From contig CAMPBM010000006.1 in NCBI GenBank assembly GCA_946637865.1, positions 1-36,630 of the forward strand: a stretch of 36,630 nucleotides of DNA, in the 5' to 3' direction. Every line of letters starts with the position of its first letter. Positions within the stretch are counted from its first letter, which is position 1. Made by a program: the position numbers and the translations under genes. The notes under the pieces were generated by a model. The model saw nothing but the letters and a program-made list of their open reading frames with translations, was not told where the DNA came from and ran no database searches. This stretch comes from an uncultured Lachnospiraceae bacterium (GTDB lineage Bacteria > Bacillota > Clostridia > TANB77 > CAG-508). Below are positions 1 to 11,121 of this stretch, piece by piece.

Positions 1-55
1 CTACTTAATTCTATGGTTTGGGCGGATTATTTTATAAAAAGTGTTAAACAGTAAC
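1..55 (+). repeat. Dispersed repeat copy at the left contig end (TTGGGCGGATTATTTTATAAAAAGTGTTAAACAGTAAC)
   Basis: Near-perfect inverted copy of 36562-36616; related segments at 4096-4110 and 25949-26145. Confidence 0.8.
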
Positions 56-146
56 GATTGTTTCATCTTTTTTGTAAAAAAACCTTTAAAAATGTAAAGA
101 AATGGTATACAATAACATAGAATATGTATTTTTAAGGAGAAAAAAG

Positions 147-1832
147 ATGAATAAGAAATGGGAGTTTTATGAAAAAGATGAGGAAGCAGTAAGAAAAATA
201 CAAGAAGAGTTTGGGCTAAGCAGATTATTAGCTACAATTATTGCTAACAAAGGTTTGCAAACAAAACATGAAATTGAAGTATTTCTAAACCCTACAAGAA
301 AAGATTTTCATGACCCATATTTAATGCCAGACATGGAAATTGCAGTAAATAGAATTATACAAGCAATAAAAAATCAGGAAAAAGTTATAATTTATGGGGA
401 TTATGATGTTGATGGAATAACAAGTATCACTGTACTAAAAAAATTCTTAGCGGATAGAGGGTTACAAGTAGATAGCTATATTCCAAATAGATTAGATGAA
501 GGGTATGGTTTAAATAAGCAGGCTATAGATAAAATTGTTGAAGAAAAGTATAAACTTATGATTACTGTGGATTGTGGTATTTCTGGTATAGAAGAGGTTG
601 AATATGGAAACAGTTTGGGATTAGAAACAATAGTAACAGACCATCATGAACCAACAGAAAAGTTGCCTAATGCTATTGCTGTGGTTGATGCAAAAAGAAA
701 GGATAATAAATATCCATTCAATCAATTAGCAGGCGTGGGTGTTGTATTCAAATTGATACAAGCAATTAGTAAGGTTTATAATTTGGAAGAAAAGGAGTTT
801 TTGAAGTATTTAGATATAGTATGTGTGGGAACAATTTCTGATATAGTTCCGCTTGTGGATGAAAACAGGGTAATAACAAAATTGGGATTAAAATTAGTCG
901 AAGTTACTAGGAATGTAGGACTAAAAGCTTTATTAATGTCAATTGGATATAAAAAAATAGATTCATCAGCAATATCTTTTGGAGTGGCACCAAGGATTAA
1001 TGCTTGTGGCAGGATGGGACATGAGCAGGATGCACTGCAGTTATTTTTGACAGATAATATAGTGGAGGCAACAAACATATCTAAAAAATTAAATGAGTAT
1101 AATAAACAAAGACAGGATATTGAAAAAAGGATATTTGAAGAAGTTTTAGTGAAAATAGAAAAAGGAGAAAAGGACAAACCATGTATAGTGTTGGCAGATG
1201 AAAACTGGCATCATGGTGTTATTGGAATTGTTTCATCAAAAGTGACAGAGATGTATTACAAGCCAAGCATACTAATTTGTATAGAAGGAGACGAGGGAAA
1301 AGGTTCTGGAAGAAGCATTCCAGGTTTCGATTTGCATGAGGCTTTAACTAAATGTGATAAGTATATAGATAGATTTGGTGGACATTCTATGGCTATTGGT
1401 ATTAGTGTGGCAAGAGATAACTTTGAGAAATTTAAGGAAGACTTCGAAAAATATGTTAATAACAGCGACATAAAAGGATTAGCACCAGTGATAAAGGTTG
1501 ATGAAGAGGTGACTGCAAGGGATATAGGAATAAGTATAGTAAATGAGCTAAGTATGTTAGAACCTTTTGGAGAAGCAAATAAGATGCCAATGTTTATGTA
1601 TAAAAATTTGAAGATTAATTCAATCAGAGCTTTATCAGAAGGAAAACATTTGAAGTTGACTTTAAAAGATGAGAATTTAATAATTGATGCTATTGGATTT
1701 AATATGGGATATTTGGCTAATGAGTATTTGCTAGGAGAAAAAGTTGATGTATTAGGAAATCTTGAGATTAACAGTTTCAATGGTAGAGAAAGTGTCCAGT
1801 TTAATTTGAAGGATATGAGAAAGTCGTACTAA
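147..1832 (+). CDS. recJ: Single-stranded-DNA-specific exonuclease RecJ (DHH family)
   Basis: ORF with DYDVDGITS, DHH (TDHHEP) and GGH (RFGGHSMAIG) motifs; RBS aaggag before ATG 147. Confidence 0.93.
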   Translation: MNKKWEFYEKDEEAVRKIQEEFGLSRLLATIIANKGLQTKHEIEVFLNPTRKDFHDPYLMPDMEIAVNRIIQAIKNQEKVIIYGDYDVDGITSITVLKKFLADRGLQVDSYIPNRLDEGYGLNKQAIDKIVEEKYKLMITVDCGISGIEEVEYGNSLGLETIVTDHHEPTEKLPNAIAVVDAKRKDNKYPFNQLAGVGVVFKLIQAISKVYNLEEKEFLKYLDIVCVGTISDIVPLVDENRVITKLGLKLVEVTRNVGLKALLMSIGYKKIDSSAISFGVAPRINACGRMGHEQDALQLFLTDNIVEATNISKKLNEYNKQRQDIEKRIFEEVLVKIEKGEKDKPCIVLADENWHHGVIGIVSSKVTEMYYKPSILICIEGDEGKGSGRSIPGFDLHEALTKCDKYIDRFGGHSMAIGISVARDNFEKFKEDFEKYVNNSDIKGLAPVIKVDEEVTARDIGISIVNELSMLEPFGEANKMPMFMYKNLKINSIRALSEGKHLKLTLKDENLIIDAIGFNMGYLANEYLLGEKVDVLGNLEINSFNGRESVQFNLKDMRKSY

Positions 1833-1870
1833 ATTGTAAAAAATTGTTTATAGAAAAGGGGGATTGTTTT

Positions 1871-4063
1871 ATGTCTGAAGTTAAGGATGTAACTATAGAT
1901 GATATTCTTGAGAAAATGAAGAAGAACAATAGAAAGAGTGATTTGAAGCTTATTAGGAGAGCATACGATTTTGCTAAAGAAAAACACGGGGATCAGCTTA
2001 GAAAATCTGGAGAGCCATACATTATTCACCCCGTTCAAGTAGCGTATATTTTAGCAGGACTTGAATTAGATGATGCTACAATTTGTGCGGCTTTATTGCA
2101 TGATGTAGCAGAAGATACAGAGGTTACTATAAATGACTTAGCAAAAGAGTTCTCAACTGAAATTGCCGAGATGGTTGATGGAGTTACAAAGCTTGGAAAT
2201 TTGAAGTATACTAGTGCTGAGGAACAACAGGTTGAGAATTATAGAAAAATGTTTTTGGCAATGGGAAAAGATATTAGGGTTATTTTGATAAAATTAGCTG
2301 ATAGACTGCATAACATGAGAACTTTGAAGTTCCTAAGAAGAGAAAGGCAATTAGCTATAGCTAAAGAAACCCAAGATTTATATGCTCCACTTGCTAATAG
2401 GTTGGGTATGTATTCTTTGAAATGGGAACTTGAGGATTTGTCTTTTAAGTATTTAAATCCTGATGAATATAGAGAAATTGTAGATGGTATTGATAAGAAA
2501 AGGGAAGAAAGACTACAGTTTATAAATCAAATTGTAGACCAAATAAATGATGAATTAAAAAGGCAAAAAATCAAAGCAGAAATAACAGGAAGAGCTAAGC
2601 ACTTGTATAGTATTTATAGAAAGATGAAGAGAGATAATAAATCCTTAGACCAAATATATGATTTATTTGCGTTACGTATTTTAGTTGATAGTGTAAAGGA
2701 TTGCTATGCGGCTTTAGGTGTTGTTCATGAATTATATAATCCAATGCCAGGTAGATTTAAAGATTACATTTCAGTTCCAAAACCAAACATGTATCAGTCA
2801 TTACATACAACTTTAATAGGACCAAAAGGAACACCTTTTGAGGTTCAAATTCGTACTTGGGAAATGCATAGAATTGCTGAGTTTGGTATTGCAGCGCATT
2901 GGGCTTACAAGGAAGCTAATAGATTTAAAAAGACTTCTGTAATTGTTCAAGAAGATAAATTATCATGGCTTAGAGAAACTCTTGAATGGCAAAAAGATAT
3001 GCAAGATCCACAAGAATTTTTAAATACTCTAAAAACTGAGCTGTTTGTAGATGAAGTTTATGTATTTACTCCAAGAGGGGAAATAAAAGTTTTGCCAAGA
3101 GGAGCGACCCCAATAGACTTTGCCTATTCGATACATGCAGAGATTGGTCATCGTATGACAGGATGTAAAATAAATAGTAAAATGATGCCTATTATTACAG
3201 CTTTAAAAAATGGAGATATAGTGGAAATAGTTACTTCAGACCAATCCAAAGGTCCAAGTAGAGACTGGCTAAAATTTGTTAAGAGTACAAGTGCTAAAAA
3301 TAAAATTCAAAGTTGGTTTAAGAAAAACCAAAGGTCTGAAAACATTGACAAGGGAAAAGATTTAATTGAAAAAGAAATAAAGAGAATAGGAATTCCATAT
3401 AGTAAGCTATTTAAAGGAGAATATATTCAAGTAGCATTAGATAGATATAAGTTTAGCTCTATAGAGGATATGTATGCAGCAGTAGGCTTCGGAGCTATTT
3501 CATCAGCTAAAATAATAGCAAAAATGCTAGAAGCATATAAGAAGGATAATCAAGATGAGTTCATTGAAAAAACTCTTGAGGAATTGGTAAATGAAAGAAA
3601 TAGAAAAACTAAACCTTCTAATGTGGGTGTAGTTGTAAAAGGGATTGATAATTGCTTAGTACGACTATCTAAATGCTGTAACCCAGTACCTGGTGATGAA
3701 ATAGTTGGATTTGTTACACGTGGAAGGGGAGTTTCTGTACATAGGAAGGATTGTATGAATGTAAAGGATTTAATTCTACAAGAAGACAGAATGATAGATG
3801 TATATTGGTACAAGGATGCTGAAACCTCTTATAACGTGGATATTGAAATTCTAGCAAATGATAGAAGCGGGTTACTTGCAGATATTATAAAGCAAATTGC
3901 TTCGGTTAAGACTAGGTTAATTGCAGTTAACTCTAGGGTAAATAAGGAAAGAATAGCTGTTACAGAGGCAACTGTTGAGGTTGAAAATTTAGAAGATTTG
4001 AATAATATATTAAAGGCTTTGAGAAAAATAGAAAATGTATATGAGGTAAATAGAAAGAAGTAG
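1871..4063 (+). CDS. rel: Bifunctional (p)ppGpp synthetase/hydrolase RelA/SpoT (Rel)
   Basis: HD domain (ALLHDVAEDT), synthetase domain (YQSLHTTLIGPKG), TGS and ACT domains. Confidence 0.95.
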   Translation: MSEVKDVTIDDILEKMKKNNRKSDLKLIRRAYDFAKEKHGDQLRKSGEPYIIHPVQVAYILAGLELDDATICAALLHDVAEDTEVTINDLAKEFSTEIAEMVDGVTKLGNLKYTSAEEQQVENYRKMFLAMGKDIRVILIKLADRLHNMRTLKFLRRERQLAIAKETQDLYAPLANRLGMYSLKWELEDLSFKYLNPDEYREIVDGIDKKREERLQFINQIVDQINDELKRQKIKAEITGRAKHLYSIYRKMKRDNKSLDQIYDLFALRILVDSVKDCYAALGVVHELYNPMPGRFKDYISVPKPNMYQSLHTTLIGPKGTPFEVQIRTWEMHRIAEFGIAAHWAYKEANRFKKTSVIVQEDKLSWLRETLEWQKDMQDPQEFLNTLKTELFVDEVYVFTPRGEIKVLPRGATPIDFAYSIHAEIGHRMTGCKINSKMMPIITALKNGDIVEIVTSDQSKGPSRDWLKFVKSTSAKNKIQSWFKKNQRSENIDKGKDLIEKEIKRIGIPYSKLFKGEYIQVALDRYKFSSIEDMYAAVGFGAISSAKIIAKMLEAYKKDNQDEFIEKTLEELVNERNRKTKPSNVGVVVKGIDNCLVRLSKCCNPVPGDEIVGFVTRGRGVSVHRKDCMNVKDLILQEDRMIDVYWYKDAETSYNVDIEILANDRSGLLADIIKQIASVKTRLIAVNSRVNKERIAVTEATVEVENLEDLNNILKALRKIENVYEVNRKK

Positions 4064-4161
4064 GTGGAGCTTGCGTTACTCTGAAGGCAACAAAAGTGTT
4101 AAACAGTAACGAAATAAAGTAGATATAACAAAACAAAGTAGAAAGAAGGAAATTATTAATT

Positions 4162-4806
4162 ATGATACTAAAGAGACTAAAAGTGTTGACGCCATATGAA
4201 ATTCATACAAATGTATATATAATAGAAGATGAAATAAGTAAGGAAACAATGGTGGTTGACCCAGGAGGAGAGGTTGATAAAATAATAGAAATGCTTGATA
4301 TTTTAAAAGCAAATCTAAAATATATATACTTAACACATTGCCACGGAGACCATATAGGAGGGACTAGGGAATTACAGGAAAAACGTGGGGGCAAAATTTT
4401 AATCCACAGATTTGATGCAGAAGGGCTTACAAATCCAGATATCAGCTTGACTAATTATCTAGGCATAGATGCAAGTTTTGAACCTGATTCCAGACTACAG
4501 GATGGAGATTTATTGCATTTGGGTAATTTGGAATTTAGAGTTATTCATACACCGGGACATACTAAAGGGGGAACTTCGTTATTTTGTGAGCAAGAGGGAT
4601 TTTTAATAAGCGGAGATACTTTGTTTAGAGGCACTTGGGGTAGAACAGATTTGCCTACTGGGAGCTTGGAAGATATTATGGATTCTATTGTTCATAAGCT
4701 GTTGGTATTGCCAGATGAGACTATTGTGTACCCTGGACATGGAAAGGCTACTATGATTAGGGAGGAAAAGCCAATTTATTTGGAATTGAAACCTAGGTTG
4801 GATTAG
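4162..4806 (+). CDS. MBL-fold metallohydrolase (glyoxalase II-like)
   Basis: THCHGDHIGG, HTPGHTKGG and YPGHG motifs. Confidence 0.9.
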   Translation: MILKRLKVLTPYEIHTNVYIIEDEISKETMVVDPGGEVDKIIEMLDILKANLKYIYLTHCHGDHIGGTRELQEKRGGKILIHRFDAEGLTNPDISLTNYLGIDASFEPDSRLQDGDLLHLGNLEFRVIHTPGHTKGGTSLFCEQEGFLISGDTLFRGTWGRTDLPTGSLEDIMDSIVHKLLVLPDETIVYPGHGKATMIREEKPIYLELKPRLD

Positions 4807-4807
4807 T

Positions 4808-4855
4808 GAAATTGGGGACGGAGATTTTTTTAAAAAAATCTCCGTCCCCAATTTC
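4808..4855. terminator. Long palindromic hairpin GAAATTGGGGACGGAGATTTTTTT/AAAAAAATCTCCGTCCCCAATTTC
   Basis: Near-perfect inverted repeat immediately after the MBL stop; same core as 34653-34739. Confidence 0.8.
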
Positions 4856-4935
4856 AAAAAAGTCTTCAAAAGTTCTATATCACTTTGTACAAGCATATAA
4901 TATTTATAAAGATTTGTGCAAAGGAGAAAGATTTA

Positions 4936-6115
4936 GTGAAGATAAAAGTATTAACGTTAAAAGATATATGTAAGTATTTAGCAAAAATTGTTCTAATATT
5001 TAGTGTTATAGCCATTTTTGCTAATTTTTTTAATACTAATAAAAACACCATAAATAGTTATTTTACTTTTAATTCAAGTAAGTTCCTAAGTGTAATGAAA
5101 AATGAAATTCTGCTATTGAGAGGAAAAGATGAACTGCAGGGCAATTTCACAAACAAGAAATATTCTGAAAGTACCATTAATAATGAATTAAATGTATTTA
5201 GCGTTGTAGCAAATACCAATTCAAATGAAAATATTCCAAGTGAAGACACGAATGACGCTACCGAAACAGTAGAAAATGAAAATAATTCATCAGCATCATC
5301 AGACATACCACAAGAAACTGTAAATACAATATCAAATGAACAAGAAGGACTACCTGAAGCTGATACTAATGTTACTACAGAAGTGCTTCCTTCTAATGTA
5401 CCAGACAAAGCAACGTATGAAGTTTTTGGCGTGGAAATAAGAGATGAATGCGACTATAATATGCAAGAAGAAATTAAAGATTTAGATATTAATATTAATA
5501 AAAATGATATTTTAATCTTCCACACGCATACTTGTGAAAGTTATACTCCAACAGAACAGTATCAGTATGATGCTACTGGGAATTTTAGAACAACGGATTT
5601 AAACTATAGTGTGGCAAGAGTTGGTGATGAGTTAGAAAAGTACTTAACCAATTATGGGTATTCTATAATTCATGACAAGTCTTATCACGATTATCCATCA
5701 TATAATGGTTCATATGACCGTTCGCTAATAACTGTAAAAAACATACTTTCTACAAGTGAAAATACAGATGTGGTAATAGACCTTCATAGAGATGCAATCG
5801 GGGATAATACATATGCACCAACAGTAAAAATAGGAGAAGATTATTGTGCTAGACTTATGTTTGTTGTGGGTACAGATGGTGGAGGTTTGAAACATGACAA
5901 TTGGAGAGAAAATGTAAAGTTTGCAATAAAGATGGTACAGAAGGGAAATGAATTGTATCCACGGATTGTTTAAACCTATAATTGTAAGAAATTCAAGGTA
6001 TAATCATCATCTAGCAAATGCAGCATGTATAATAGAAGTTGGTGCAACAGGAAATACTTTAGAACAATGTTTAAACAGTATGAAATACTTGTCAAAAATT
6101 TACAATGAAATATAA
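4936..6115 (+). CDS. spoIIP: Stage II sporulation protein P, continuous only with a +1 frameshift at CGG 5962-5964
   Basis: GTG start 4936 with RBS aaaggag. HTHTCESYTP and DLHRDAIGD motifs in frame 1; after skipping C5962 the frame reads YPGLFKPIIVRNSRYNHHLANAACIIEVGATGNTLEQCLNSMKYLSKIYNEI*, the conserved SpoIIP C-terminus. Confidence 0.88.
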
Positions 6116-6180
6116 AAATTCTCTTGAAATTATTGAGTACTTAATATAAAATTATAGCATAAACAAAAGAGGGAGTGATT

Positions 6181-7500
6181 ATGATGTCAAATATAAGTGT
6201 TGATTTTACCAGTAGTGGCATAACAATGGACGAGATTATGGTCTACTCGAATGAAGTTGAAAAGATACATACAATGATGAATGATAAGGTTAACGACAAA
6301 GACGAATTTTTAGGGTGGTTAAATTGGCCAAGCCAATACGATAAAGATGAATTTGATAATATAAAAAAATGTGCTAAGAAAATTCAAAGTGATTCAGATG
6401 TGCTATTAGTAATAGGAATTGGAGGCTCGTATTTAGGCGCAAGGGCGGTTATTGAAGCACTGACAAATTCTTTTTTTAATATACAAAGTAAGGAAGAAAG
6501 AAAATTTCCACAGATATTATATGTAGGTAACAATATGAGTAGCACATATATAAATGATGTAATAGATTATGTTCAAAATAAAGATATTTCAATAAATGTT
6601 ATTTCAAAATCAGGAACAACTACTGAACCAGCAATTGCATTTAGAATTTTTAGAAATTTAATAGAGAATAAATATGGGTTGGAAAAGGCAAAGGAAAGAA
6701 TATATGTGACAACAGATAAGAGAAAGGGAGCTCTTAAGCAACTGGCTGACGATGAGGGGTATAAAACTTTTGTGATTCCAGAAAATATTGGAGGGAGATA
6801 TTCAGTATTAACTCCAGTAGGATTACTACCAATAGCTGTATCAGGGATAAATATAGATAAGATAATGGATGGTGCCCGCTTTGCGCAAGAGAAATATAAT
6901 GATTCTAGCTTGAAATATAATAACTGTTATAAATATGCAGTTAGTAGAAATATTTTATATAATAAAGATAAAAATATAGAAATATTAAATTGCTACAATC
7001 CTAAATTATATTATATAATTGAGTGGTGGAAGCAATTGTTTGGAGAGAGTGAGGGAAAAGATAAAAAGGGGATTTTTCCAACGGGAGCACAGTTTACTAC
7101 AGACTTACACTCTCTGGGTCAGTATATTCAAGATGGAAGAAGATGCTTGTTTGAAACAGTTATGGATATAAAGAGTGAAGCTTCGGATTTAACAATAGAT
7201 TTTGAGGAAGATAATTTGGATGGCTTAAATTATTTAGCAGGTAAAACATTAAATTATATTAATAGAAAAGCTATGGAAGCTACAATAGCAGCACATGTTG
7301 ATGGGGAGGTACCTAACATAGTTGTTGAAATAGAACAATTAGATGAGGAGGCTGTTGGACATTTGATGTATTTTTTTGAGAAAGCCTGTGCAATGTCTGG
7401 CTTATTGTTAGGCGTAAATCCGTTCAATCAACCAGGAGTTGAAAAATATAAAACTAATATGTTTAAATTATTAGAAAAGCCTGGGTATGCAAATAAGTAG
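6181..7500 (+). CDS. pgi: Glucose-6-phosphate isomerase
   Basis: [21 protein letters not shown] and [14 protein letters not shown] motifs. Confidence 0.95.
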   Translation: MMSNISVDFTSSGITMDEIMVYSNEVEKIHTMMNDKVNDKDEFLGWLNWPSQYDKDEFDNIKKCAKKIQSDSDVLLVIGIGGSYLGARAVIEALTNSFFNIQSKEERKFPQILYVGNNMSSTYINDVIDYVQNKDISINVISKSGTTTEPAIAFRIFRNLIENKYGLEKAKERIYVTTDKRKGALKQLADDEGYKTFVIPENIGGRYSVLTPVGLLPIAVSGINIDKIMDGARFAQEKYNDSSLKYNNCYKYAVSRNILYNKDKNIEILNCYNPKLYYIIEWWKQLFGESEGKDKKGIFPTGAQFTTDLHSLGQYIQDGRRCLFETVMDIKSEASDLTIDFEEDNLDGLNYLAGKTLNYINRKAMEATIAAHVDGEVPNIVVEIEQLDEEAVGHLMYFFEKACAMSGLLLGVNPFNQPGVEKYKTNMFKLLEKPGYANK

Positions 7501-7648
7501 TATAGAAGCTAAGTACGCGAATAAGAAGTATAAAGAACCAGTATGTGAATAAAGTAGTCTATGGGTTGAGTATATATAAATAATATAAAACCTGAGTAAC
7601 TGAATAGATGGTGTGAGGCCTGAGTATGTGAATAAATAATATAGATTA
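7477..7648 (+). repeat. Degenerate ~25-30-bp tandem repeats derived from the pgi 3' end
   Basis: Units resembling aagcctgggtatgcaaataagtagtatag recur about six times through and beyond the pgi stop codon. Confidence 0.6.
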
Positions 7649-7668
7649 AGGAAAGGAACATATGAAAA

Positions 7669-8373
7669 ATGGAAAAAAAGGTTATAAAAATTAGTTTAGT
7701 GGGTGTGATTTGTGTTCTTCTTATTATTATTGCAGGAATTGTTATAACAGTAGTTTCGTTAACTGGTAATAAAGGAGAAAAAAATGAGGAAAACACTAAT
7801 AACAGTGCAACTCAAACACAAGCTGCAGATAAGGACAAGAGCAATAATAAAGAAAATAAGACCAAAGAAAAAAGTAAAAATGAAAGTAAAAAAGAAAGCA
7901 AAAAGGAGGTTACCGAATATAAGGATTCAATTATAGTAGATGGGAAAAAACAGGAAGTAGAGTTAAAAATATATAAGAGTGAATTAGGATATAAAATGGC
8001 ATATGATTTAAATAGCTTTTATATTCAACATTATGAAATGGATGAATATAAATCGTTATTAACAGATACAATATATGTAAACATAAGCAAAAAAACAGGG
8101 GATTTCTCGAAAGATACGGAAAATCTTGTAAAAGCTGCTAGTGAAGCAACTCAAAATAATAGTGAGTATACAGTGTCGCAAAATATAATAAATGGAAAAA
8201 ATTCAATTAAAGAAACGGAAAATGATGAATCAGGGATAACAAAAACAAATTATTATATAGATGCTGGCAATGGTAAGGAATATTTTGTTGTTAGTGCTGT
8301 GTGTGGAAAAGAAATTAAGGATTATACTATTGCAATTGTGGATAAAATGGTAAGCACATTTGAGGTTATTTAA
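7669..8373 (+). CDS. Membrane-anchored or secreted hypothetical protein with Lys/Asn-rich linker
   Basis: N-terminal TM/signal segment, low-complexity KNESKKESKKE stretch, then a globular domain. Confidence 0.65.
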   Translation: MEKKVIKISLVGVICVLLIIIAGIVITVVSLTGNKGEKNEENTNNSATQTQAADKDKSNNKENKTKEKSKNESKKESKKEVTEYKDSIIVDGKKQEVELKIYKSELGYKMAYDLNSFYIQHYEMDEYKSLLTDTIYVNISKKTGDFSKDTENLVKAASEATQNNSEYTVSQNIINGKNSIKETENDESGITKTNYYIDAGNGKEYFVVSAVCGKEIKDYTIAIVDKMVSTFEVI

Positions 8374-8509
8374 TTGAAATTTGAAATTTTAAATGGAGAT
8401 TTTTAAGTTGTGGAGAATTAATTTTTTAATATCCACAATTTTAATTTTATTTGCAAAATACCAGAAAAATGCTATAATGGACTGGTAGAATGTTTAATAT
8501 GGAGGAAAA

Positions 8510-9253
8510 ATGAAAAGAAAAGTTATTGTTATATCATTTATAATTATAGTGTTAGCAGTAATATTGATTGCAACAAAACCAAGGTTTATGAGGGAGTTCA
8601 AGGATTCTCTGATAAATACGCATAATACCATAACAGTAAGAACTTCAGAAGAATATAAAACCTTAAAGAAAGCAGATACTTCTAAAAAATACTTCAAAGG
8701 TGAAAAGAATATAAAGATTCCAATATTACTATATCACCAGATTCCTACTGAAAAAAGTCAAAGAGATAATTATTTTTTGATGATGGATATTTAGATAATT
8801 ATGAAAATGCGTTTCCTATAATAAAAAAATATAATATTCCAATTAATATATTTGTGATAGATAATTGTGTAGGAACACCTGGATACTTTTCATGGAAACA
8901 GGCTAGAGAGATGGAAGCTAGTGGTTTAGTACATATTTATACCCATGGGAAAACTCATATTCCATATGGAGATCAATCTGCTGAAATCGTAAAAGAGTAC
9001 ATCTCATATGCACATTCACATTTAGAGGAAGAACTTCGGTCATACTGTTTCTAAGGTTTTTGCATATCCGTATGGTTCTCATAGTGATGTTTCTGTTGGT
9101 ACGCTATCGTCATTGGGATTTGTACAGAACTTGCTAAATGAACAATATAATACTTCTGAAACTTTGAATTTGAGTAGATTGACTAGAATTTATGCAAAAC
9201 AAAACTATAATGTGGATACGATTTTGAAACTTATTTTGTTACAGACAAGGTAA
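8510..9253 (+). pseudogene. NodB-type polysaccharide deacetylase, internally deleted, with a +1 CGG site near the 3' end
   Basis: ILLYHQIP in frame 2; FDDGYLDNYENAFPIIKKYNIPINIFV...YTHGKTH in frame 1; after CGG 9037-9039 the frame shifts +1 to GHTVSKVFAYPYGSHSDVSVGTLSSLGF...LLQTR*. Confidence 0.75.
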
Positions 9254-9364
9254 TGTAGGTATCCGTCAAATACGGTGAACACCTGACATGTAACTACTAG
9301 TTACACGGTTCAAATTTATAATAAAAAAATGGTTGACTTTAAAAAAATATGTGATAAAATATAG

Positions 9365-9555
9365 TCAATTAAAAAGTAGCAATGAAAAGGAAAAAGTATA
9401 GCATCTATTTAAGTAGAGAGCTAATGGTTGGTGAAAATTAGTAGTAGAACTATATGGGGAGCCTTGGAGCTAATAAAAAATAAAGAGGATAATGATTATA
9501 TTATTATCAATTAGGGTGGAACCGCGGAATTTAACTTTCGTCCCTAGCTAAATTT
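9365..9555 (+). promoter_or_regulatory. T-box riboswitch upstream of glyS
   Basis: T-box core AGGGTGGAACCGCGG at about 9513-9527, followed by cgtccct that can pair with aggg; stem I-like region upstream; precedes an aminoacyl-tRNA synthetase gene. Confidence 0.9.
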
Positions 9556-9738
9556 TTATTTATGCTAGCTGGATGGAAGTTTTTTTGTACAGTAGGAAAG
9601 TAATGCTTAAATGGAGCACAATGTGCTCCGCTACGAAATGGTTGCGTTGAAATATTCGTAGAGGGCTACAAGGGTTCTCGAAAGAAGAATCTCCGTTTCC
9701 AATTAAAAAAACATTGCTATAAAAAAGGAGGTAATATT

Positions 9739-11121
9739 ATGTTAGACAATATGGAAAAGTTAGTTACTTTATGCAAAGGAAGAGGATATATCTACCCAGG
9801 TTCAGAAATCTATGGAGGGCTTGCCAATACATGGGATTATGGACCTTTAGGTGTGGAGCTAAAGAATAATGTAAAAAAAGCATGGATGAAGAAATTTATA
9901 CAAGAGCGCAAGGACTCGGTTGGCGTAGATTCAGCAATTTTAATGAATCCATCAGTATGGAAGGCAGTAGGTCATTTAGATAGTTTTACAGATCCTCTAA
10001 TAGACTGTAAAGCTTGTAAAACAAGGCATAGAGCTGATAAGTTAATTGAAAATTGGGGAAGTGAAAATGGTGAGGACATTTGTGGTGATGGAATGTCTAA
10101 TGAAGATTTAATAAAATTTATTGATGAACACAATATTAACTGCCCAAATTGTGGTAAACACGAATTTACAGATATTAGGCAATTCAACTTGATGTTTAAA
10201 ACTTTCCAAGGTGTTACAGAAGACTCAACTGCTACAATTTATTTAAGACCTGAAACTTGTCAGGGAATATTTGTTAATTTTAAGAATATTATACGTACAT
10301 CAAGAAAGAAAGTTCCAATGGGAATTGGACAAGTAGGTAAAGCTTTTAGAAATGAAATTACACCAGGAAACTTTACTTTTAGAACTAGAGAATTTGAACA
10401 GATGGAATACGAGTTTTTCTGCAAGCCAGGAACAGATTTAGAGTGGTTTGAATACTGGGAGAATTACTGTCAACAATGGCTTTTAAGTCTAGGAATGAAA
10501 AAAGAAAATATTAGATTACGAAAGCATGGAAAAGAAGAATTGGTGTTTTATAGTAATGGAACAACAGATATAGAGTTTAAGTTTCCATTTGGATGGTCAG
10601 AGTTATGGGGAATAGCAGATAGAACAGATTACGATTTAACAAAACACATGGAGTTTTCAAAACAAGATATGAATTATCTTGATCCTGAAACAAATGAAAA
10701 ATACGTTCCATATGTTGTTGAGCCATCGCTTGGTTGTGATAGAGCTGTTTTAGCGTTTTTATGCAATAGTTATGATGAAGAAGAAATTGCTGAAGGCGAT
10801 ACACGTGTTGTTATGCATCTACATCCAGCATTAGCACCATATAAGGTGGCTATACTACCTCTATCTAAGAAATTAAGTGATAAGGCAAATGAGGTTTATG
10901 AAATGTTGTCAAAGAAGTTTATGTGTGATTATGATGAAGCTGGTAGTATTGGAAAGAGATACAGAAGGGAAGATGAAATAGGTACACCATATTGTGTTAC
11001 TGTGGATTTCGATACATTAGAGGATAATCAAGTAACTGTAAGAGATAGGGATACGATGGAGCAGATTAGAATTTCTATTGATGAATTGGAAAATTGGATT
11101 CAGAAGAAAATAGAGTTTTAA
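9739..11121 (+). CDS. glyS: Glycyl-tRNA synthetase (single-chain class II)
   Basis: [45 protein letters not shown] and [10 protein letters not shown] motifs. Confidence 0.95.
   Translation: MLDNMEKLVTLCKGRGYIYPGSEIYGGLANTWDYGPLGVELKNNVKKAWMKKFIQERKDSVGVDSAILMNPSVWKAVGHLDSFTDPLIDCKACKTRHRADKLIENWGSENGEDICGDGMSNEDLIKFIDEHNINCPNCGKHEFTDIRQFNLMFKTFQGVTEDSTATIYLRPETCQGIFVNFKNIIRTSRKKVPMGIGQVGKAFRNEITPGNFTFRTREFEQMEYEFFCKPGTDLEWFEYWENYCQQWLLSLGMKKENIRLRKHGKEELVFYSNGTTDIEFKFPFGWSELWGIADRTDYDLTKHMEFSKQDMNYLDPETNEKYVPYVVEPSLGCDRAVLAFLCNSYDEEEIAEGDTRVVMHLHPALAPYKVAILPLSKKLSDKANEVYEMLSKKFMCDYDEAGSIGKRYRREDEIGTPYCVTVDFDTLEDNQVTVRDRDTMEQIRISIDELENWIQKKIEF

Noticed and set aside
776-1177. Antisense ORFs within recJ, rel, ppdK, ligA and other genes
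   Set aside because: They lie opposite well-supported conserved genes with no own homology or RBS evidence.
3485-3495. CTTCGG strings in rel (3487-3492), pgi (7181-7186) and ftsY (26544-26549)
   Set aside because: There the string is read TTC GGA, TCG GAT or TCG GTT; CGG is not in frame and no shift is needed.
9612-9630. Small palindrome GGAGCACAATGTGCTCC upstream of glyS
   Set aside because: Short hairpin with no supporting context; not called as a feature.
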